Origin: Rikenellaceae bacterium
GTDB lineage: Bacteria > Bacteroidota > Bacteroidia > Bacteroidales > Rikenellaceae
Assembly (NCBI GenBank): GCA_015060105.1
Contig: SUZD01000001.1
Span: 62,001-126,000, forward strand
Length of the DNA stretch: 64,000 nt
Reading direction: 5' to 3'
Shown here: in pieces, positions 1 through 7,785 of the stretch
How positions within the stretch are numbered: position 1 is the stretch's first letter
Layout of the letters: each line of letters begins with the position of its first letter
The notes under the pieces: model-generated
The model's input: only the letters and a program-made list of their open reading frames with translations
What the model was told of the DNA's origin: nothing
The model's database searches: none
Made by a program: the position numbers and the translations under genes

Positions 1-337
1 CTTCAAACGTTGCATCGACGCTCAACACGCCTGCCAAAACAACACCCACACCCTCAATTACTACACCTTCGGGCTTCGACGCCGATGCCTTCCACTCCTC
101 GAAAAGGATTGCGGCTTGCTCTTTGCCGACACCTCCAACTTCGGCAATCAAATCAACAACCGATACAGCTGTTGCATCTTGTGCCACACACACCAATTCG
201 CTTGACGGGGGCAACATATTACCTTTTTCGTCCTTACGGGCGGGGGTTGATACTACTTTAAGCACTCCGACCTCGGGGATTTCTACAACCTTACGAGCGG
301 ACAATGCATTATAAATAATCTTATCTACGGTAGCCAT
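1..337 (-). CDS. HU-like DNA-binding domain protein (N-terminal fragment)
   Basis: An open frame runs from an ATG at 337 off the left edge of the window, so about 112 N-terminal residues are visible. It starts MATVDKIIYNALSARKVVEIP and has the small alpha/beta layout of the HU/CCDC81-type domains found in Bacteroidota, with a hydrophobic strand, a PPSSELV segment and a helical region near residues 60-80. The start lies 2 nt after the lgt stop, so it is probably the last visible member of the repressor-ribE-lgt operon. Family membership is judged from sequence character only, and the C-terminal part is unseen, so a role in DNA binding is an inference. Confidence 0.55.
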   Translation of the reverse strand, partial: MATVDKIIYNALSARKVVEIPEVGVLKVVSTPARKDEKGNMLPPSSELVCVAQDATAVSVVDLIAEVGGVGKEQAAILFEEWKASASKPEGVVIEGVGVVLAGVLSVDATFE

Positions 338-339
338 AA

Positions 340-1191
340 CTATCTCTTTTTGGCGTTAGACACTTTCGGTTTTTCGGTTGGAACGGGTACATATTTTTTG
401 AATCGTTCGGTATAGGACAAGGCGATACAAGCTGCACCCAACAATATAAACGGGATACTCAACCATTGGCCCATCAACAAATCCATTCCCTCTTCCCACG
501 ACTCTTGCACCTGCTTGATATACTCAATAATGAAGCGCGAAAGAAATATTCCGATAAGACCTACGCCAAACAACATTCCCGGGTGGCGACGGCCTTGGTC
601 GAACTTATAGTACATTACGGCCAACACTACAAATGTCAGGATATAGCACAACGCCTCGTAAATCTGAGTTGGGTGCATCGGCACGGTTTCGCCCGTACGC
701 ACAAAGATAAAGCCCCAAGGAAGGTCGGTCGGAGTGCCATATATCTCGGAGTTCATAAGGTTTCCGAAGCGCACAAACGAGCCGCCTATCGAGGCTGCAA
801 TAACAATACGGTCAAGACCCCATACATAGGGCATCTTATTCTTACGGGCAAAGAGCCACAAGCCTACCAACATACCGAGTGCTGCACCGTGACTTGCCAT
901 ACCGCCCTCGTGAATGTAGAGTATTTTGAGCGGATTGGCCATAGTAGCCGCAAAGTCATAGAAAAGGCAGTGACCCAGGCGAGAACCGATAATGGTTCCG
1001 AGCGACACATACCAAAAAGCCGAATCGGCTATCTTCTCGGACAGACCCTCACGACGGCAGAACTGTGTAAACAACCAGGCACCAAGTCCGATTGCCAATG
1101 CCCAACTCAAACCATAATAGCGTACGCCCCTACCAAAAATTGTAAACATTACAGGATCAACGTCCCATGTTATTGCAAGTGTATCAAACAT
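340..1191 (-). CDS. lgt: Prolipoprotein diacylglyceryl transferase
   Basis: This inner-membrane enzyme transfers diacylglycerol from phosphatidylglycerol to the lipobox cysteine of prelipoproteins, the first step of lipoprotein maturation. The 283-residue protein has about seven membrane segments and the Lgt signature at residues 137-152, with R141, N144, N147 and E149 matching the GRxGNFxN core, plus the conserved H101 in SHG. Length is normal for the family. It is followed after 2 nt by the HU-like gene and preceded by ribE with an 11-nt gap, so the cluster is probably one transcript. Many lipoproteins in this window depend on it. Confidence 0.97.
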   Translation of the reverse strand: MFDTLAITWDVDPVMFTIFGRGVRYYGLSWALAIGLGAWLFTQFCRREGLSEKIADSAFWYVSLGTIIGSRLGHCLFYDFAATMANPLKILYIHEGGMASHGAALGMLVGLWLFARKNKMPYVWGLDRIVIAASIGGSFVRFGNLMNSEIYGTPTDLPWGFIFVRTGETVPMHPTQIYEALCYILTFVVLAVMYYKFDQGRRHPGMLFGVGLIGIFLSRFIIEYIKQVQESWEEGMDLLMGQWLSIPFILLGAACIALSYTERFKKYVPVPTEKPKVSNAKKR

Positions 1192-1202
1192 ATCTCCTCC
1201 GC

Positions 1203-1796
1203 CTATTTATTGTAATGTTTCATCAGTCGGGCGATATACTTGCCGACGATATCGAACTCCAAATTAACACGAGTACCCACTTTGATATTATGGAAATTGG
1301 TATGCTCGTAGGTATAAGGGATTATTGCAACTCGGAACGAGCCTTCGCACGAGTCGCACACCGTAAGGCTGACGCCATTGACCGTTATAGAGCCTTTCTC
1401 GACGGTTACATTGTCACCCGTCTGCTCGTACTCGAATTTGAAATACCAACTGCCATCGGCGTCCTCGACATCGACACACACTGCGGTTTGGTCAACGTGT
1501 CCTTGTACAATGTGTCCGTCCAGCAACGCATCGGGGCGCATACTACGCTCCAAATTGACCTCGTCACCCACTTGCAACTCGCCAAGATTGCTCTTGATGA
1601 GTGTTTCGTGCATTGCGGTTACAGTATAGCGATTACCCTCCAAAGCCACAACCGTAAGGCATACGCCATTGTGAGCAACGCTTTGGTCTATTTTAAGTTG
1701 GTCGGCAAAGGGAGCCTCCAACGTAAAGTGCTTATTTTGTCTATCGGTACGAATCTCAACCACGCGAGCCGTACACTCTACTATTCCCGAAAACAT
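1203..1796 (-). CDS. ribE: Riboflavin synthase, alpha subunit
   Basis: The enzyme dismutates two 6,7-dimethyl-8-ribityllumazine molecules into riboflavin and a pyrimidine. The 197-residue protein shows the two tandem lumazine-binding barrels: the first carries HNGVCLTV at residues 42-49 and the second VNGVSLTV at 139-146, and the linker GHIVQGHVD (94-102) is typical. It starts with the conserved MFSGIVE. Lumazine synthase (ribH) is 17 kb away at 19.0 kb, so the two last steps are not co-transcribed. It lies 18 nt downstream of the S24-like repressor gene and 11 nt upstream of lgt. No FMN riboswitch is seen near it. Confidence 0.97.
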   Translation of the reverse strand: MFSGIVECTARVVEIRTDRQNKHFTLEAPFADQLKIDQSVAHNGVCLTVVALEGNRYTVTAMHETLIKSNLGELQVGDEVNLERSMRPDALLDGHIVQGHVDQTAVCVDVEDADGSWYFKFEYEQTGDNVTVEKGSITVNGVSLTVCDSCEGSFRVAIIPYTYEHTNFHNIKVGTRVNLEFDIVGKYIARLMKHYNK

Positions 1797-1814
1797 AAAA
1801 TCTCAACTACTTAA

Positions 1815-2441
1815 TTAAAATTTACGCGAGCCCACAACGCCCACAAGTCGATATATCGAGCCTACGCTCTCACGCGGAATCTCGAAACTCTCGCGTCCTT
1901 GGCTTGCCGACGCCTCCAAACGCAACATCTCGTCATTGGAGCCTTGACGTACACGACGCAAAACTACAAATCTTTCGCTTACCACCAAATATATCTCGCC
2001 AGGGAGTACTCCGTCAAGCTCGGTCTTTTTGAGCACGACAATCGAGCCCGCCTCAATATCGTCGGACATCGCACGGCCATAATATACCGCTGCAAAATCG
2101 CAACCGTCGAACATAGGCAGCATAATCTCGCCTGCGGGCTCCGACTCATTGAGTCGCAACACGCACTCCTCTACATCGCTATCAAAAAACGGAACGCGAC
2201 TTATTTTCAGAATCAATCCATCCAACAACATTTGACCCTCTCCTGCCATTATCCAACCTTTACTGATTTGCGGATAGCGGCGACATATAGTTTCGGCAAG
2301 GTCACGGCTGATACCGTTATTACCTCGCTTGATTTGATACAGGGTTTCGGAACGAGAAAGACCAATTTCGCGGCCAAACGAATTGACCGACAATCCTGCC
2401 CACTTAACGACTTGTTCCAATCGTTGCCATTCTGTCAACAT
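1815..2441 (-). CDS. HTH regulator with degenerate S24 (LexA/CI-like) domain
   Basis: A 208-residue protein with an N-terminal XRE-type helix-turn-helix (about residues 15-61) and a C-terminal S24-like fold (about 105-205). In LexA/CI proteins a Ser in a G-D-S-M box and a Lys drive self-cleavage. Here the box reads GRAM (A124 in place of Ser) and the segment where Lys is expected reads LRRV (161-164), so autoproteolysis looks impossible. It may be a constitutive dimerising repressor. It is the first gene of the run to ribE and lgt and is divergent from tRNA-Arg. No phage genes surround it, so it looks like a resident chromosomal regulator. Target genes are unknown. Confidence 0.8.
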   Translation of the reverse strand: MLTEWQRLEQVVKWAGLSVNSFGREIGLSRSETLYQIKRGNNGISRDLAETICRRYPQISKGWIMAGEGQMLLDGLILKISRVPFFDSDVEECVLRLNESEPAGEIMLPMFDGCDFAAVYYGRAMSDDIEAGSIVVLKKTELDGVLPGEIYLVVSERFVVLRRVRQGSNDEMLRLEASASQGRESFEIPRESVGSIYRLVGVVGSRKF

Positions 2442-2444
2442 ATC

Positions 2445-2475
2445 TTTGTTCGTGTTTAAAAAATTTATACCTTTG
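2445..2475 (+). promoter_or_regulatory. Bacteroides-type promoter of tRNA-Arg
   Basis: TTTG at 2445-2448 and TACCTTTG at 2468-2475 are separated by 19 bp, matching the -33/-7 consensus of the Bacteroidota primary sigma factor. The tRNA begins 13 nt after the -7 box. Confidence 0.8.
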
Positions 2476-2488
2476 CATCAGAAGTTAC

Positions 2489-2560
2489 GGCCCCGTAGTT
2501 CAATGGATAGAATGCAAGATTCCGGTTCCTGTGATATGGGTTCGATTCCCGTCGGGGCTA
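2489..2560 (+). tRNA. tRNA-Arg (anticodon CCG)
   Basis: A full cloverleaf folds: acceptor GGCCCCG pairs with CGGGGCT (one G-U at 1-72), the D stem is GTTC/GAAT, the T arm has TTCGATT, and A73 is the discriminator. The anticodon loop TTCCGGT gives CCG at 2522-2524, reading the Arg codon CGG. The anticodon stem CAAGA/TCCTG contains one A-C mismatch in its centre. No CCA is encoded. Confidence 0.85.
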
Positions 2561-2681
2561 CTTTCGCAGTTTACTTCTGCTCACAAATATAGCAATTATA
2601 ATTTAAAGTACAAAGTTTCTGCAAAAATCTTGCAATTTTACAGACACTGTACCATAGTTTTTTTTTTAGGCAACGCCCGAT

Positions 2682-4661
2682 ATGATTGACCAGCTTACAA
2701 TAGACCGTATTTTTGCGGCTGCCGACATTGTCGATGTGGTTAGTGATTTTGTACCCCTCCGCAGGCAGGGTGCAAACTATCAGGCGTGCTGTCCGTTCCA
2801 CTCCGAGAAGACCCCATCGTTCGTGGTTTCGCCTTCGAAGGGTGTATTTAAGTGTTTCGGCTGCGGCAAGGGTGGCAACGCTGTAACATTCGTAATGGAA
2901 CACGAGAGTATGAGCTATGTCGATGCTCTCAAATATCTCGGACGCAAATACAATATCGAAGTACACGAAAAGGAGCGAACTCCCGAAGAGATTAGACAAA
3001 ATGACAACCGCGAGAGTATGATGGTACTCAACGGTTGGGCTGCCGACTATTTTCACAAGGCTCTGACCAAATCGCAGGAGGGTCGCAACGTTGGTTTGAC
3101 CTATTTCCGAGAGCGCGGATTTACCGACGCAACCATCGAAAAATTCGGTCTGGGATACTCTCCGGGCGGTTATAACACCTTCTCGAAAGCTGCGCTCGAA
3201 GCGGGTTTCAAAGAGGAGTTCCTAACGGGTACAGGACTTGCCTACAAGCGCGATGACGGTAAGTTGATAGACCGTTTTGCCGAGCGCGTGATGTTCCCCA
3301 TTCACACCGTCAGCGGTCGTGTGCTTGCATTCGGAGGACGAACTCTCAAAACCGAAAAAACAATAGCAAAATACAAGAACTCGCCCGAGAGTGAAATCTA
3401 CCAAAAGAAGATGACGCTCTATGGTCTGTTCTTTGCCAAGAAAGCCATATCGCAACTCAAATGCGCCATTTTGGTCGAGGGTTACACCGATGTAATCTCG
3501 ATGCATCAGGCGGGTGTCGAAAATGTGGTTGCATCGTCGGGTACTTCGCTCACTACCGAGCAGGTAAAACTCATCAAACGTTTTACCGAGAATGTTACGG
3601 TTATGTATGATGGCGACTCGGCCGGATTGAAAGCCTCTTTGCGCGGTATAGATATGATTCTCAAAGAGGGAATGAATGTCCGTATCGTACAACTTCCCTC
3701 CGAGCACGACCCCGACTCGTTTGCAAAGGCACATACTGCCGACGAGGTACAAGATTACATACGAACACACGAGGAAGATTTCATCACTTTCAAGTGCAAA
3801 TTATTGATGGCCGACAGCCAAGGCGATGTTGCTGCACGAGCCGATGTCATTCGTGATGTCGTGGCTTCGATTGCGGTTATTCCCGACGCTATAACCCGCT
3901 CGATGTACGCCAAAGAGTGCGGTATGCTGATGGACATCAACGAGAATCTGCTGATTGGCGAAGTAGCCCGCATACGCGCAGGAGTCGATAGTGACAACGA
4001 AACACGCGAATTCTTCGAGCGACAACGACAAGCCAAAGCTAGGGAGGCAGCCGAGGCTATCAGTGCCACTCAATCCGACTCGAAGGGTGTATCCATCGGT
4101 AGCAGTTTGGAGGAGTTGGAGAAGGAGTTGACTCGCTATCTGCTCAAATACGGACACCTCTCATTCGAGCTGCTCGAAGCGGGCAAGGTGTTTGAAAAAA
4201 ATATTGCACAGACAATCGTCGGTGTTATGCGAAACGAGATAGGTTTCGAGTTCCAAAACCCGACTTACAAGACGATATACAACTGCTATGTTGAGCAGAT
4301 GGAGCGCTTGGGCGTTGGAGTCGAAGTACCTCTGTCGCACTTTATCAACCACCCATCGGCCGAGGTGTCGAGCGCGGCTGTCGATTTGCTGACCACCAAC
4401 GATAACTATGTGCCCAGCAAGTTGTGGGACAAGCACGAGATTGGTATTCAAACCGAGAATGACTTGCTCTCGGAGGCCGTGCCACGCGCCATTGTGCTCT
4501 ACAAATCAAAGGTTATCGAGTTCATTGCATCGCAACTGCAAGCACAACTTGCCGACCCTAATCTTGATGACGACACCGCTATTTCGCTCACAAAAAAAAT
4601 TGCCGCACTCAACAAGGAGCGCAGCAATATTGCAAAGCAGGTCAAACGACTTATCCTCTAA
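2682..4661 (+). CDS. dnaG: DNA primase
   Basis: DnaG makes the RNA primers for replication and interacts with the replicative helicase. The 659-residue protein begins with a CHC2 zinc ribbon (C37, H40, C58, C61), followed by the catalytic core with the TOPRIM signature AILVEGYTDV and the metal-binding DGDSAG motif, and a long C-terminal helicase-binding region. The length is normal for the family. Its start ATG follows a T-rich tract and AGG. It is flanked by tRNA-Arg upstream and ends 12 nt before the convergent zupT stop, so the two genes share a very short junction without a visible terminator. Confidence 0.98.
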   Translation: MIDQLTIDRIFAAADIVDVVSDFVPLRRQGANYQACCPFHSEKTPSFVVSPSKGVFKCFGCGKGGNAVTFVMEHESMSYVDALKYLGRKYNIEVHEKERTPEEIRQNDNRESMMVLNGWAADYFHKALTKSQEGRNVGLTYFRERGFTDATIEKFGLGYSPGGYNTFSKAALEAGFKEEFLTGTGLAYKRDDGKLIDRFAERVMFPIHTVSGRVLAFGGRTLKTEKTIAKYKNSPESEIYQKKMTLYGLFFAKKAISQLKCAILVEGYTDVISMHQAGVENVVASSGTSLTTEQVKLIKRFTENVTVMYDGDSAGLKASLRGIDMILKEGMNVRIVQLPSEHDPDSFAKAHTADEVQDYIRTHEEDFITFKCKLLMADSQGDVAARADVIRDVVASIAVIPDAITRSMYAKECGMLMDINENLLIGEVARIRAGVDSDNETREFFERQRQAKAREAAEAISATQSDSKGVSIGSSLEELEKELTRYLLKYGHLSFELLEAGKVFEKNIAQTIVGVMRNEIGFEFQNPTYKTIYNCYVEQMERLGVGVEVPLSHFINHPSAEVSSAAVDLLTTNDNYVPSKLWDKHEIGIQTENDLLSEAVPRAIVLYKSKVIEFIASQLQAQLADPNLDDDTAISLTKKIAALNKERSNIAKQVKRLIL

Positions 4662-4673
4662 CCAAGCAGGAGC

Positions 4674-5480
4674 CTACATCATCAGTATAAGGCTCAATGC
4701 CATTACGGCCATTCCGACAATCAAGCCATACATCTCGATATGATTTTCGCCATACTCACGCGCAGCGGGCAGAAGTTCGTCGAGCGAGATGTATATCATA
4801 ATACCCGCAACGGCAGCCATCACAACGCTCATCGTCACCTCCGACATAATAGGCATCAACAACGCAAAGCCTACCAAAGCGCCAACAGGCTCGGCCAGTC
4901 CCGAAGCAAACGAGTACCAAAACGCCTTACGACGACTACCCGTAGCCGCATAAATGGGCACCGACACCGCCACACCCTCGGGGATATTGTGTATCGCAAC
5001 CGCCAAAGCCACCGCTAAACCCGTTTCCCAAGACTCATATCCCGACATAAAGGTCGCAATACCCTCGGGAAAGTTATGCACGGCAATAGCGAGCGCGGTT
5101 ATGACACCCATACGCTGCAAACGGTGGTGATTATTCTTATCGGAGAGCTCTTCGAGCGAGTGCAGTTCGTGTGGGTTTTCGACATCGGGCACCAGGCGGT
5201 CGATAATCATCGCCAGCAGCAAACCGCCAAACATCGCAACCGCCATATAGGTTGTACCCTGTTGCTCGCCAAACAACTCGACAAGCCCCACACGCGAGTC
5301 TGCCAACATCTCGACAAACGAGATATAGAGCATAACGCCCGCCGACAGACCCAGCGCAAACGAAATAAACTTTCGATTGGTGGTGCGTGTCAGCAGGGCC
5401 ACAAGGCTGCCAACTCCCGTAGCCAAACCCGCGAACAGCGAGAATAGTAATCCATACAGCGCCGCTGTACTCATAGTCAC
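4674..5480 (-). CDS. zupT: ZIP-family zinc/divalent metal transporter
   Basis: A 268-residue integral membrane protein of the ZIP family, taking up Zn2+ and possibly Fe2+ or Mn2+. About eight membrane segments are visible. The metal path is marked by HNFPEG (135-140) and HNIPEG (164-169), the two signature motifs of ZupT-type transporters. A hydrophilic His-containing loop (100-122, with NNHH) sits between segments, as usual in ZIP proteins. It is 8 nt downstream of purE on the same strand and probably co-transcribed with it. A second start (M3) is possible but gives the same protein in practice. Confidence 0.93.
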   Translation of the reverse strand: MTMSTAALYGLLFSLFAGLATGVGSLVALLTRTTNRKFISFALGLSAGVMLYISFVEMLADSRVGLVELFGEQQGTTYMAVAMFGGLLLAMIIDRLVPDVENPHELHSLEELSDKNNHHRLQRMGVITALAIAVHNFPEGIATFMSGYESWETGLAVALAVAIHNIPEGVAVSVPIYAATGSRRKAFWYSFASGLAEPVGALVGFALLMPIMSEVTMSVVMAAVAGIMIYISLDELLPAAREYGENHIEMYGLIVGMAVMALSLILMM

Positions 5481-5488
5481 AAGTCGCG

Positions 5489-6001
5489 TTAATTAACCTT
5501 CATTGGCATTTTAACCTCGCTCAAATCGTCGTTCGCTTTGTCGATTTTCGCAGCAAGTTCGGCCTTAAATTTGACAATCTTTTCGCGCAAGGTTGCATCG
5601 CCATTGGCCATAATCTGGCAAGCGAGGATAGCCGCATTACGCGCACCGTCCAAAGCAACCGTTGCAACGGGAATACCCGAAGGCATTTGAAGAATCGAAA
5701 GGATACTGTCAAGACCCTCGATTGAGTTCGACGAGCGGATAGGCACTCCGATTACGGGAAGAGGGGTCGATGCGGCAATAACTCCGGGGAGATGCGCTGC
5801 GCCACCAGCTCCGGCAATGATAACCTCGATACCTCGCTCGGCTGCGGTTGCTGCGAACTCGGCTACACGATCAGGTGTGCGGTGTGCCGATAGGGCCAAA
5901 ACCTCGTAGGGGACCTCCATCGAATCGAGCAGTTCACATGCGCCCTGCATAACCTTCAAATCCGAGGTACTACCCATAATAACTGTAACTCTTGCTTTCA
6001 T
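5489..6001 (-). CDS. purE: N5-carboxyaminoimidazole ribonucleotide mutase
   Basis: Class I PurE converts N5-CAIR to CAIR in purine synthesis. The 170-residue protein has the MGSTSDL phosphate-binding loop (9-15), the SAHRTPDRV segment around residue 40 carrying the catalytic histidine, and the [10 protein letters not shown] loop. The length fits the bacterial class I enzyme. It is divergent from hpt, so purine synthesis and salvage genes share the 117-bp region 6002-6118. That region holds TAACTTCG at 6051-6058, a near match to the -7 box facing hpt. Confidence 0.96.
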   Translation of the reverse strand: MKARVTVIMGSTSDLKVMQGACELLDSMEVPYEVLALSAHRTPDRVAEFAATAAERGIEVIIAGAGGAAHLPGVIAASTPLPVIGVPIRSSNSIEGLDSILSILQMPSGIPVATVALDGARNAAILACQIMANGDATLREKIVKFKAELAAKIDKANDDLSEVKMPMKVN

Positions 6002-6118
6002 AAATATTGACTTATTTCGTTATTTATTTTTCAAATCGAAGTATAATTACTAACTTCGCATTGTTAAATGCAAAGTTAACTCTTTTTGACAAATTACCAC
6101 CATAGAACCGGCAGAATT

Positions 6119-6676
6119 ATGGGACTCAACGCAAAAGCTCGTGTGACGCTACACGACAAGACATTCGAACTAATGATTCCTCACGAGGAACTCGACCGTC
6201 ATATCGAGGTTATTGCCAAACGCATAAACCAAGACTACAAGGACAGACCCACACCTATTATATTAGGTATTCTCAACGGTTCGTTTATGTTTATGGCCGA
6301 CTTGATGAAGAAAATCGAGTTCAACTGCGAGATACAATTTGTCAAAGTTGCGTCATACACCGGCACCGATAGTTCGGGATGCGTCAAACAACTAATCGGA
6401 TTGAATGGCTGTATCGAGGGTCGCGACATTATCATCGTCGAGGATATTGTCGATACGGGTGGAAGTATCGAGCACCTTATGAATCTGCTCAACGAGCACA
6501 AAGCAGGAAGCATTGCCGTTGCCACAATGTTCTACAAACCAGAGTCCTACAATAAATCGTACGAAATCAAGTACCCTGCGATGAACATCGGCAACGAGTT
6601 TATCGTCGGCTATGGTCTTGACTACGACCAACTCGGACGTAACCTCAAAGATATTTTCGTTATCGTCAATGAATAA
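6119..6676 (+). CDS. hpt: Hypoxanthine phosphoribosyltransferase
   Basis: This salvage enzyme joins hypoxanthine or guanine to PRPP. From the ATG at 6119 it is 185 residues; an upstream in-frame TTG at 6086 would add 11 residues but lies too close to the promoter region and is not needed. The PRPP-binding motif IIIVEDIVDTGGS and the LGILNGSFMF and VKVASYTGT segments are typical of HPRT. The last codons overlap the queE start by 8 nt, suggesting translational coupling. It is divergent from purE. Confidence 0.95.
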   Translation: MGLNAKARVTLHDKTFELMIPHEELDRHIEVIAKRINQDYKDRPTPIILGILNGSFMFMADLMKKIEFNCEIQFVKVASYTGTDSSGCVKQLIGLNGCIEGRDIIIVEDIVDTGGSIEHLMNLLNEHKAGSIAVATMFYKPESYNKSYEIKYPAMNIGNEFIVGYGLDYDQLGRNLKDIFVIVNE

Positions 6677-7292
6677 GCCCGATTACAAACAAGGACGCTT
6701 ATTGCCTTTGGTCGAGGAGTTTTATACACTTCAAGGCGAGGGGTATCACACGGGTGTTGCCGCATATTTCATTCGTTTGGGCGGATGCGATGTGGGTTGC
6801 CGTTGGTGTGACGCCAAATACACTTGGAACGCCGCAGCACACCCGCTGACCGACACCGACGCCATTGTGGAGCGCGCAGCACAATATCCCGCACGAGCAA
6901 TTGTCATCACAGGCGGAGAGCCCCTGCTCTACCCTCTGGACTACCTGACCCAGAAGTTGCACGACAAAGGGTTACAGATATTTCTCGAAACATCGGGCTC
7001 GCACCCTTGGAGCGGCTCGTTTGATTGGGTGTGCCTTTCGCCCAAAAAGCAGGCTCCTCCCACAAGTGAGGCCTTCGGCAAGGCACACGAACTGAAAGTC
7101 ATCATCGAGAGTGTCGAAGATTTGAAATGGGCCGAGGAGTGTGCTGCAAAGGTGGGCTGCGAGTGTCTGCTGTACTTGCAACCCGAATGGAGTCGTTTCA
7201 GCGACATCATTGGCGCTATTGTAGATTACGCTATGGCCAACCCCAAGTGGAAAGTTTCGATACAAACTCACAAATATATGCACATACCCTAA
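6669..7292 (+). CDS. queE: 7-carboxy-7-deazaguanine synthase (radical SAM)
   Basis: QueE rearranges 6-carboxytetrahydropterin to 7-carboxy-7-deazaguanine in queuosine synthesis. The ATG at 6669 gives 207 residues starting MNKPDYKQG. The radical SAM cluster ligands are C40, C44 and C47 (CDVGCRWC), followed by DAKYTW, and the substrate segment EFYTLQGEGYHTG is at 17-29. The start overlaps the end of hpt and the gene ends 6 nt before divIC/ftsB, so the three form an operon. No other queuosine genes are in the window. Confidence 0.95.
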   Translation: MNKPDYKQGRLLPLVEEFYTLQGEGYHTGVAAYFIRLGGCDVGCRWCDAKYTWNAAAHPLTDTDAIVERAAQYPARAIVITGGEPLLYPLDYLTQKLHDKGLQIFLETSGSHPWSGSFDWVCLSPKKQAPPTSEAFGKAHELKVIIESVEDLKWAEECAAKVGCECLLYLQPEWSRFSDIIGAIVDYAMANPKWKVSIQTHKYMHIP

Positions 7293-7298
7293 CCGTCT

Positions 7299-7589
7299 AT
7301 GAACATTCGTGAGAAAATAAAAGGGCTTTCGACTCGCAACAAAGTCTTGATTAGTATCTTCGCTCTCGTGGGAGTATTGGCTCTCGGTGGCGAGCTTATT
7401 GCTATTATGAAGCTTCGTTGGGAGATTGTGCAACTCGAAGAGCGCATCGAGTACTACAAGGAGCGTTTCCAAACCGACAGCACTCTATTGCAGAATCTTC
7501 ATTCGCCCGAGTTTCTGGAACGCTTTGCCCGCGAGCACTATCACATGCACGCCAAAGGCGAAGAGGTTTATATTATCCGAGAGAAGTAG
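7299..7589 (+). CDS. FtsB/DivIC-like septum formation protein
   Basis: A 96-residue bitopic protein: short basic cytoplasmic N-terminus, one membrane segment (about 17-38), a coiled coil (about 40-62, LRWEIVQLEERIEYY) and a C-terminal segment with the conserved FARExYHM pattern of the FtsB/DivIC family. Such proteins bridge FtsL and FtsQ in the divisome at midcell. It follows queE after 6 nt. In Bacteroidota this gene is often annotated simply as septum formation initiator. Confidence 0.85.
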   Translation: MNIREKIKGLSTRNKVLISIFALVGVLALGGELIAIMKLRWEIVQLEERIEYYKERFQTDSTLLQNLHSPEFLERFAREHYHMHAKGEEVYIIREK

Positions 7590-7620
7590 AAGGGACGCGA
7601 TAAAGTAGGGATAAAATAAG

Positions 7621-7729
7621 GAGTTTAAGGTAATTAGGGAGATTAGGGAAGTTAGGGTATTCGTACCCTCCTTAATCTCCCTAAATTCTTTAAATTCCCT
7701 AAACTCCTTACTCTCCCTAAACTCCCTAA
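7621..7729. repeat. Degenerate TAGGGA/TCCCTA intergenic repeat with long hairpin
   Basis: The purine-rich left half (repeated TTAGGGA-like words) and the pyrimidine-rich right half (CCCTAAACTCC-like words) form an imperfect inverted repeat around TTCG near 7661-7664. The right arm continues as four or five degenerate copies of a 10-12 bp unit up to 7729. It lies between the convergent ends of divIC/ftsB and the BACON lipoprotein gene. Confidence 0.6.
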
Positions 7730-7762
7730 AACAAAAGAGGTCGCCTTCGAAAGGCGACCTCT
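7730..7762 (-). terminator. Rho-independent terminator of the BACON lipoprotein gene
   Basis: A perfect 10-bp stem AGAGGTCGCC/GGCGACCTCT is followed, read on the minus strand, by a T-rich run (TTTTGTTTT). It lies 24 bp beyond the stop of the minus-strand gene. Confidence 0.85.
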
Positions 7763-7785
7763 AACTTTAACCGTTTAAGGTAGTA

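Noticed and set aside
1797..1814. FMN riboswitch upstream of ribE or ribH
   Set aside because: ribE has only an 18-nt gap to the preceding gene and ribH a 17-nt gap; neither has room for or sequence of an RFN element.
1815..2441. Prophage repressor marking an integrated phage
   Set aside because: Only the repressor-like gene is present; neighbours are core genes (ribE, lgt, dnaG) and no integrase or structural genes occur.
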